From positions 1 through 6,661 of the forward strand of contig JANXYE010000310.1 in the NCBI GenBank assembly GCA_025350285.1: 6,661 bases of DNA. Direction: 5' to 3'. A program made the position numbers and the translations under genes. The stretch's first letter is position 1. Each line of letters begins with the position of its first letter. The notes beneath the pieces were generated by a model. It made no database searches. It had not been told where the DNA came from and saw only the letters and a list, made by a program, of their open reading frames with translations. Of this stretch, positions 1 to 4,614 are shown piece after piece. The stretch is from Chloroflexota bacterium (GTDB lineage: Bacteria; Chloroflexota; Dehalococcoidia; Tepidiformales; Tepidiformaceae).

Positions 1-88
1 CGGCATCCAGCGAAGCTCGAACCCCGGCGAGCGTGTTCGCCGGGCCTTCGCCGGCCGCCGCGGCGTGGCCAATCACCAGAGGTTTCAT
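1..88 (-). CDS. Glycerophosphodiester phosphodiesterase-like protein, N-terminal fragment
   Basis: This is a partial gene: 29 complete codons from ATG at 88 down to the left edge, where the frame is still open. The N-terminus reads MKPLVIGH, followed by an Ala-rich stretch and then GPANTLAGVRASLDA. This matches the first strand and first catalytic loop of GDPD-family TIM barrels, whose usual pattern is IGHRGA...PENTL followed by a helix. The family hydrolyses glycerophosphodiesters to glycerol-3-phosphate and an alcohol. The catalytic His is present (residue 8). The Arg that normally follows it is Ala9, and the Glu of PENT is Ala17, so the active-site loop is divergent. No clear Shine-Dalgarno sequence precedes the ATG, and a 6-bp-arm palindrome lies 5 nt upstream. 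The identification rests on 29 residues, so it is probable rather than certain. Confidence 0.68.
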   Translation of the reverse strand, partial: MKPLVIGHAAAAGEGPANTLAGVRASLDA

Positions 89-93
89 GGAGC

Positions 94-108
94 GCCACGA
101 TACGTGGC
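94..108. repeat. Perfect inverted repeat (6-bp arms, 3-nt loop) next to the GDPD-like start
   Basis: GCCACG (94-99) and CGTGGC (103-108) are perfect inverted copies around ATA. The element lies 5 nt upstream of the ATG at 88, where a ribosome binding site would be expected. As DNA it could be an operator. As RNA it would be a hairpin across the initiation region of the minus-strand gene. Neither role is shown by the sequence alone. Confidence 0.35.
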
Positions 109-149
109 CGGGGCTGTTCGGCCAACGCAGGCCTGGCGAACGTGCCGGA

Positions 150-182
150 GAACGAAACAGCCCGCCGGGAAGGACGGGCTGT
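150..182 (-). terminator. Intrinsic terminator after the Ig-like surface protein gene
   Basis: On the minus strand ACAGCCCG (182-175) and CGGGCTGT (164-157) form a perfect 8-bp GC-rich stem with a 10-nt loop. The stem is followed by the T-rich run TTTCGTTCT. It starts 25 nt after the stop codon of the gene ending at 208 and before the GDPD-like start at 88. It therefore probably ends the kinase/surface-protein transcripts and separates them from the GDPD-like gene. On the plus strand no T-rich run follows the stem, so it should work in one direction only. Confidence 0.75.
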
Positions 183-207
183 CGTGGTAGTCGAAGATTG
201 TGGGGCG

Positions 208-720
208 TTACCGGCGGCGCGCGACGGCGACCGTGCTGGCCCCAGCGATGCCCACCAGCGTCACCCCAGCGAGCATCCAGAGGAACGGGAAACCCGAACC
301 GCTATCGGTCGTGCCGAAGCCGGTGTCAGGCGCCTTCGGGATGACGGCAGACGTGGCGACCCTCAGGATGCTCGAAGTCTGTAGCGAACCGCAGGTGACG
401 GCAAGCGTGATATCGCCCGGCGCCGCGCCTGTGATGACGGAGATGGTGGCCTTGCCTGCCGAGTCGCTCGTGAACAGCGGAGTTGTCAGCGTGCCCTGGC
501 CGGAACTCAGCGAAACGGTGCCACTCACGCCGGGGGCGGGCGCACCGCTGCCGGTAAGGACGCTCACCGTCCACGTCAGGGTCGAATTCGGAAGCACCGA
601 AGGCTGGTTCGGGGCAATCGAGCAGGCGCCGACCGGCGCCGGGTACTGTGCGTAAGCCGCTCCAAGCGGCAGCGCCGCGAGCGCAAACAAAGCCAGAAGA
701 ACCATCCTCGCACGTCGCAT
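208..720 (-). CDS. Secreted Ig-like domain protein with C-terminal sortase-like/membrane anchor
   Basis: The gene encodes 170 residues. A signal peptide covers residues 1-24 (MRRAR, a Leu/Ala-rich core, then AYA before Gln25). Residues ~37-122 resemble a bacterial Ig-like fold of the Big_1/invasin type: alternating Ser/Thr/Val strands, the pattern GxxVSLSSGQGTL, then TSDSAGKATISV and a PGDITLAV strand. Cys33 and Cys110 could form a disulfide. The tail has the order expected of a cell-wall sorting signal: APDTG (130-134), a Gly/Ser spacer, a hydrophobic segment (~145-166) and terminal RRR. The motif is not canonical LPXTG, so simple membrane anchoring is an alternative. The ATG is supported by AGGAGG 7 nt upstream. 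The gene follows the BY-kinase gene after 102 nt and has a promoter candidate in that gap. A surface adhesin or polymer-associated role is inference; no enzymatic motif is visible. Confidence 0.85.
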   Translation of the reverse strand: MRRARMVLLALFALAALPLGAAYAQYPAPVGACSIAPNQPSVLPNSTLTWTVSVLTGSGAPAPGVSGTVSLSSGQGTLTTPLFTSDSAGKATISVITGAAPGDITLAVTCGSLQTSSILRVATSAVIPKAPDTGFGTTDSGSGFPFLWMLAGVTLVGIAGASTVAVARRR

Positions 721-727
721 CTGACCG

Positions 728-733
728 CCTCCT
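728..733 (-). promoter_or_regulatory. Strong ribosome binding site (AGGAGG) for the Ig-like protein
   Basis: A consensus AGGAGG lies 7 nt upstream of the ATG at 720. It is the best Shine-Dalgarno match found in the window and fixes the start of the surface-protein gene. Confidence 0.85.
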
Positions 734-750
734 AAAGCAATAGCGTCAAC

Positions 751-780
751 ATACTATTCGTGCGGATACCCCACACTCAA
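751..780 (-). promoter_or_regulatory. Candidate sigma-70 type promoter for the Ig-like protein gene
   Basis: On the minus strand a -35-like TTGAGT (780-775) and a -10-like TAGTAT (756-751) are separated by 18 nt, each matching 4 of 6 consensus positions. Transcription would start near 744, giving a leader of about 24 nt that contains the AGGAGG. This suggests the surface protein can be expressed independently of the upstream kinase gene. The 102-nt gap (721-822) shows no convincing terminator for the kinase gene, so read-through is also likely. Confidence 0.45.
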
Positions 781-822
781 GAGGGTGTCGCGCAATTGTA
801 ATGGGCGATACTTGCGAAGGCC

Positions 823-2211
823 CTATTCCGGCTGGCCCGCCTGCTCGTATCCATAGCCATAGCGGTACGCGTAGGGGGAATTCCTTCGCCGGTTCGACCC
901 GTTCAGGACAACGCCGAGCAGCGGCTTGCGGCTCGCGCGCACGGCCGCGATGGTCTCTTCGAGCGGGCCTCTACGTGTCTTCCCGCGCCGGGCGACCACC
1001 AGCACGCCATCCACGAGCGTCGTCCAAATGGAAGCGTCGGCCAGGCCGAGCATCGGCGGGCTATCGATGATGACGACATCGTACGGTTCTGAGAGGGTTG
1101 CGAGGTTGTGGCGCATTTTCGCGGAACTGATGAGTTCCGTCGGATTCGGTGGTATCGGCCCGCCGGTGAGGACGGAGAGAGAATCGCCGACCCGGTCGAT
1201 AAACGATGAGAGGGCCTTCGGATCGACGAGGAAGGTGGACGTCAGGCCCGAGTTATTGGGCAGCGAGAAGTAGCGGTGTGCGTCGGGCTTGCGCAGGTCC
1301 CCATCGATGAGGAGCACGCTCTTGGATGATTCCGCGAGGGCTTCCGCGAGGTTGGCCGCGGTCGTGCTTTTGCCCTCGCCCTGCCCTGGGCTGGTGACAA
1401 GGAGTATCCGGCAGTCGGTCGCGCTCAACGCGAACGCGAGGTTCGCCTGGACCTGCCGGTAGGACTCGGAAAGGGGCGCTTTAGGGTCCGCTTCGATGAT
1501 CGACGGGACCCAGGACTTGCGGTCCACGCCCTTCGGCGGCGACGCCTGGAAGACGGAGCCGAGATAGGCCACTTCGAGCCGCTCGATATCCTCGCGCTCG
1601 TCGATGCCATCGTCCAGGTACTCAACGATGGCGACCGCGCCAATCGCGATCAGCAGGCCGAGGAAGGTCCCGAGGAAGACGTTCAGGAGCGTGTTCGGCT
1701 CGACGGGGCTATCCGGGGCGGTCGCCGCGTCGTAGGCGAAGACGGTCGTGGGGCGGCGGGCGGCGTCTGGCTGGAGATTCCCCGCTTGCGCCACCTGCAC
1801 GTAGTCTGGGAACGTCTGCGCCACCTTGTTCGCGATGAAGGCCGCTCGCTCCGGACTCTTGTCTTTAGCGAAAACCTCGATGTTCTGCGTGTCCGGTATC
1901 GGTCGCGCGGAGACGTTCTCCTGAAGGCGCTTGACTGTGACGTCCTTCACCTGTTCGGCGACGATCTTGAGGTGGGAGTTGCCGGTGACGAGCTGTGCGT
2001 AGGTCTTCGTCAGGTTCTGGCTGAGCAACTGGTCGTTGTACGATTGCGAGCCGCCGTTTTCGCCCTGGTTCACGAACAAAGCGACCCGTGCCTGATACAC
2101 GTCGGGAATCTGTGAGGAGACGAGGAACGCCGCTATCGCCGAGAGCAGGCAGCCGACAAGGACAAGCCACCACCAGCGTTGCGCGATCTTGAGGTAGTCG
2201 CGGAGCGTCAT
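823..2211 (-). CDS. Polysaccharide chain-length regulator / BY-kinase (Wzz domain fused to tyrosine autokinase)
   Basis: This is a 462-residue single-chain polysaccharide co-polymerase and bacterial tyrosine kinase, which controls polymer length and export by cycles of autophosphorylation. The Wzz domain starts MTLRDYLKIAQRWWWLV, with a first membrane helix at ~13-33 and a second at ~174-197. The second helix follows the Pro-rich motif APDSPVEPN. The cytoplasmic kinase has an oligomerisation motif close to EX2RX2RXNIXF (249-260, with Gln in place of the second Arg). It also has Walker A GQGEGKST (276-283), Walker A' IDGDLRKP (302-309) and Walker B VVIIDSPP (379-386). The tail carries five alternating tyrosines (447-455) as likely autophosphorylation sites. 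The start is the ATG at 2211, preceded by AGGGGGA. A GTG at 2268 would add 19 residues but lacks a Shine-Dalgarno sequence. The gene is divergent from the sugar transferase and precedes the Ig-like gene. Confidence 0.95.
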   Translation of the reverse strand: MTLRDYLKIAQRWWWLVLVGCLLSAIAAFLVSSQIPDVYQARVALFVNQGENGGSQSYNDQLLSQNLTKTYAQLVTGNSHLKIVAEQVKDVTVKRLQENVSARPIPDTQNIEVFAKDKSPERAAFIANKVAQTFPDYVQVAQAGNLQPDAARRPTTVFAYDAATAPDSPVEPNTLLNVFLGTFLGLLIAIGAVAIVEYLDDGIDEREDIERLEVAYLGSVFQASPPKGVDRKSWVPSIIEADPKAPLSESYRQVQANLAFALSATDCRILLVTSPGQGEGKSTTAANLAEALAESSKSVLLIDGDLRKPDAHRYFSLPNNSGLTSTFLVDPKALSSFIDRVGDSLSVLTGGPIPPNPTELISSAKMRHNLATLSEPYDVVIIDSPPMLGLADASIWTTLVDGVLVVARRGKTRRGPLEETIAAVRASRKPLLGVVLNGSNRRRNSPYAYRYGYGYEQAGQPE

Positions 2212-2228
2212 CCGTCCCCCTATTCCCA

Positions 2229-2242
2229 GCAAGCATGCTAGC
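2229..2242. promoter_or_regulatory. Near-palindrome in the divergent promoter region, possible operator
   Basis: GCAAGCATGCTAGC is self-complementary at 12 of 14 positions around a perfect 8-bp core (AGCATGCT). It sits 18 nt upstream of the kinase ATG and overlaps the candidate -10 of that gene. It lies within the roughly 80-bp stretch that must contain promoters for both divergent units. A shared regulator binding here is plausible but unproven. Confidence 0.3.
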
Positions 2243-2263
2243 ACCGGCCCCGCGAAGTGACGA
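2235..2263 (-). promoter_or_regulatory. Weak candidate promoter for the Wzz/BY-kinase gene
   Basis: On the minus strand TCGTCA (2263-2258) and TAGCAT (2240-2235) are 17 nt apart, each matching 4 of 6 sigma-70 consensus positions. The predicted transcript would begin about 16 nt before the ATG at 2211 and contain the AGGGGGA ribosome binding site. Matches of this quality arise by chance, so this is only a candidate. I found no comparably good promoter for the plus-strand genes in 2212-2292. Confidence 0.25.
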
Positions 2264-2292
2264 ACCACCCGGGCGGCGTCGAAAGAGGAGAC

Positions 2293-2403
2293 ATGACGAC
2301 TCCGGCTCAGCGGTTTCTTGCCGGGTTCTTAGGCGCGCCGCATGATGACGACTACATTCAGCCGGTGGGGCTCCGGCGCGATGAACTGGCAGGTTGCGGG
2401 TGA
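2293..2403 (+). CDS. Small 36-residue reading frame overlapping the sugar transferase start (leader or small protein)
   Basis: The frame starts ATG (2293) behind GAGGAG at 2285-2290, although the spacing is short (2 nt, or 4 nt from GAGG). It encodes a peptide beginning MTTPAQRFLAGFLGAP, followed by an acidic HDDDY patch and ending DELAGCG. Its TGA (2401-2403) overlaps the GTG at 2400 as GTGA, the classic arrangement for translational coupling. No family is recognised, and no signal peptide or membrane segment is evident. It could be a small protein, a leader peptide that brings ribosomes to the poorly supplied transferase start, or a chance frame. The good Shine-Dalgarno sequence plus the GTGA overlap are the reasons to report it. 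Confidence 0.42.
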   Translation: MTTPAQRFLAGFLGAPHDDDYIQPVGLRRDELAGCG

Positions 2404-3161
2404 GTGTGATACCAGAACGGCTGCACGGCCATGACCGTGCGCCATCTTCCCCACCAGATGAGCGCTTGAGCGAGCCGCCCCTTTCGCCGATCGAGGGCAC
2501 CGCCTTGGTCGAGATCGAAGGGCTGTTGGCGGCGGCCCACGGGGCCCGCCCACCTCTTCGCCCGTGGAAACGCTTGATGGACGTGGCCGTTGCCGCGATC
2601 TCCAGTTTGTTCGCGCTCCCGGCGGTGCTCGTGGCCGCCCTCCTCGTGGCCGTCGTCGATCGGCACTTCCCGTTTTACACAGACGTGCGTGTGGGTATCG
2701 GTGGGCGGCCGTTCCGCTGTTTCAAGATCCGGACGATGGACGCGGATCCGCGCATCCTAGAGGACTACCTCGCCGAGCGCCTGGCCGAGCGGGAGACCTA
2801 CCGCAAGACGCGGAAACTCACGTTCGACCCGCGCATTACGAGAGTTGGCGCGTTCCTGCGCAAGAGCAGCATCGACGAGTTCCCGCAGCTCTGGAACGTG
2901 CTCCATGGCGAGATGTCCCTTGTCGGGCCGCGGCCCCTGGCGCCGGCTGAGTTCCTCGAGCGCGGCGCTCTCGGGCTGCCCCTGACGCTCGTCCGGCCGG
3001 GCCTGACTGGCCTCTGGCAAACGCGCGGCCGCAGCGATCTCACGATCCGGCGCCGCATCGCCCTCGATAACTTCTACGCGGAACATTGCTCGCCCGCCCT
3101 GGACATCGGTGTGCTGCTGCGAACGCCGCTAGCGGTGCTGCGCGGCAAGGGCGCCCGCTAA
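2400..3161 (+). CDS. Undecaprenyl-phosphate sugar-1-phosphate transferase (bacterial sugar transferase, ExoY/PglC type)
   Basis: The enzyme transfers a sugar-1-phosphate from a nucleotide sugar to undecaprenyl phosphate at the cytoplasmic membrane face, starting repeat-unit synthesis. It has 253 residues from GTG 2400. A variable N-terminus (~1-53) precedes the conserved domain. That domain contains RPWKRLMD and one membrane segment (~60-86) with a central Pro, then RVGIGGRPF and KIRTM. The catalytic Asp159-Glu160 lie in [20 protein letters not shown], followed by GPRP, and [13 protein letters not shown] is also present. It ends in the usual Y-x-x-x-x-S-x-x-LDIxxLLRT block. It is the short, single-segment class without the multi-helix N-terminus of WbaP/WcaJ. 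GTG 2400 is preferred because it overlaps the upstream TGA and has an AGG 6 nt upstream. TTG 2394 and GTG 2406 are alternatives. The sugar specificity cannot be read from the sequence. The gene converges on its neighbour with a 7-nt gap. Confidence 0.95.
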   Translation: MSVIPERLHGHDRAPSSPPDERLSEPPLSPIEGTALVEIEGLLAAAHGARPPLRPWKRLMDVAVAAISSLFALPAVLVAALLVAVVDRHFPFYTDVRVGIGGRPFRCFKIRTMDADPRILEDYLAERLAERETYRKTRKLTFDPRITRVGAFLRKSSIDEFPQLWNVLHGEMSLVGPRPLAPAEFLERGALGLPLTLVRPGLTGLWQTRGRSDLTIRRRIALDNFYAEHCSPALDIGVLLRTPLAVLRGKGAR

Positions 3162-3168
3162 CCCCCTG

Positions 3169-4614
3169 CTACGCCTGGATAGCGATCGTCTGTTCGCCGT
3201 GCATGTGGCGCGGGATAGGGACATCCAGCGCGGCCAATAGCGATGGCGCCACGTCGAGCGTCGAGATGGAAGGCCGCCGCCTCCCGTCCAACCGTTTGCG
3301 CGGATCGTAGACTAGGAGGCTGCCCTCGGGCGTGTGCTGGGCGGTGCAGTTCACGCCGTCCTCATGCGCCATCATGCCAAGGCCGAGTTCGTCGAAGGTG
3401 ACCGGTGCGCCGCCGAGCCGTGCGATCCGGGGCCCGGCGTAATTGTCGGCCTGCACGAAGATGTGGAAGAATCCGCCCTCGCGCTCATCGAAACAGAGAG
3501 CATGGACCGGCCGTTCGTCGGCGACCATCGACATCTCGCCGATACCCAAGCTGGCCAGCCGCTCCCGGAACCGGTCGCGTACCGGCTCCGCCACAGCGAT
3601 GCTCACGCAGGGGACCATGGCGTTGCGCTGCTCCCACTCGCCCGCCTGCAGGCCAAGCGCCCGCATGAACGCAGGCACGTCGCTAACGGTGAGGAATTCG
3701 AACGTCTGCCGCGACGGGATGGCGGCCTGGCCCATCGAACTCGCGACCACGAGCACGTAGTCGGGTCGGGCATGGGTGAAGAGGACGAGTTGGCGGAAGA
3801 TCTCCGAGAACCGATCCATCGCATGAAGGATTTCAGCGCCGTAGGTCTGACGCCAATCGTCGCCCATCGGCTGGTCGGCATAGTCTTCGGGGAAGAGGGC
3901 CGCCCAGTAGCGGTGCATCGCCGCCGCTACGTGGTTCGAATAAAAGGTGGCGAAGTCTGGTTGGTTCTGTTGGAGCAGCTTGAAGAAAATGTCGAACATC
4001 ACGACTGGCTGAAGGGAGCGGCGGCGGATCTTACGGTTCGGCTTTCGCACCTCCGCCGCCAACTGGGCCAGAAGCTTGCGCGCCGTCGCGGGGCTCACGC
4101 CGAGGAATGGCGCCTGGCGAAGAAACGCCACGGCCGGCTTCAACGGTATCCTGCGATCCACGTTCCGGGCGGACTGGCGGGTCATCGCGAGGTTGAACGC
4201 CTGGAACGCCCGTAGGCGCGAGGGATGAGCCAAGGCCGTATCCGCGAAAAAGTCCGGCAGGTAGAAGTCGTAAGCATCGATCGTCCCTGGCACGTGGGAA
4301 CTGTGGAGCGAGCCGAACACGCCCACCGACCGCCCGGCGTCCTTCGCGATCGTCCAGATCGGCGGGAAGGCCGCATCGGCGCGATCAAGATCCTGCCCCA
4401 GGTGGAGGATGCCGTGGTCGATATCCGCTACCCCACGATGGAGCGTGGCCCACGTGATCCACGGGTCGAGCTGCAACTGGTCGGCGGCGACGGTCGTGTA
4501 CTGGGCGCAGCGCGGGAGCGCCCTGGCGAGGAAGGAGCCGGGTTCGCGGCGGCAGTACTCGTCGATGATCGGGTACGGCACTTCGTTCAGTTCGAAAAGA
4601 ATGACCTTACGCAT
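3169..4614 (-). CDS. Alkaline phosphatase superfamily protein (type I phosphodiesterase/sulfatase-like), polysaccharide locus
   Basis: The protein has 481 residues from ATG 4614. That start overlaps the end of the upstream flippase-polymerase gene by 8 nt (ATGCGTAA) and has GAGG 7 nt upstream, so coupled translation is likely. Alkaline-phosphatase-superfamily marks are the first strand KVILFELNEV, PWITWATLHRG with a nucleophile-like Thr54, DHGI (66-69) and a late His427 in AQHTPEG. The closing segment DVAPSLLAALDVPIP...HGEQTI is typical of sulfatases and phosphopentomutase-like members. The usual metal-binding Asp-His pair of the SDHG motif reads ASSMGQ (291-296) here. The N-terminal metal Asp appears as Glu or Asn, and the Asp expected before His234 is missing. 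No signal peptide or membrane helix is seen, so it looks cytoplasmic. Function is unknown; transfer or removal of a phosphate-type group on the polymer or carrier is inference. Confidence 0.83.
   Translation of the reverse strand: MRKVILFELNEVPYPIIDEYCRREPGSFLARALPRCAQYTTVAADQLQLDPWITWATLHRGVADIDHGILHLGQDLDRADAAFPPIWTIAKDAGRSVGVFGSLHSSHVPGTIDAYDFYLPDFFADTALAHPSRLRAFQAFNLAMTRQSARNVDRRIPLKPAVAFLRQAPFLGVSPATARKLLAQLAAEVRKPNRKIRRRSLQPVVMFDIFFKLLQQNQPDFATFYSNHVAAAMHRYWAALFPEDYADQPMGDDWRQTYGAEILHAMDRFSEIFRQLVLFTHARPDYVLVVASSMGQAAIPSRQTFEFLTVSDVPAFMRALGLQAGEWEQRNAMVPCVSIAVAEPVRDRFRERLASLGIGEMSMVADERPVHALCFDEREGGFFHIFVQADNYAGPRIARLGGAPVTFDELGLGMMAHEDGVNCTAQHTPEGSLLVYDPRKRLDGRRRPSISTLDVAPSLLAALDVPIPRHMHGEQTIAIQA

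Noticed and set aside
773..792. Possible terminator hairpin after the kinase gene
   Set aside because: ACACTC/GGGTGT pairs only weakly on the plus strand and has a C-A mismatch on the minus strand, where it would be needed. No T-run follows. The segment overlaps the promoter candidate instead.
2209..2268. GTG 2268 as start of the Wzz/BY-kinase
   Set aside because: There is no Shine-Dalgarno sequence ahead of it, and the Wzz domain begins exactly at the ATG at 2211, which has AGGGGGA upstream.
2394..2399. TTG 2394 as start of the sugar transferase
   Set aside because: It is possible, but the AGG is directly adjacent with no spacing, whereas GTG 2400 has usable spacing and the GTGA overlap. 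The difference is two residues.
3334..4215. Long plus-strand open frame (293 codons) antisense to the phosphatase-like gene
   Set aside because: Its composition is Arg/His/Glu-rich without a recognisable fold, and it mirrors the coding strand of the well-supported minus-strand gene. It is a GC-rich shadow frame.
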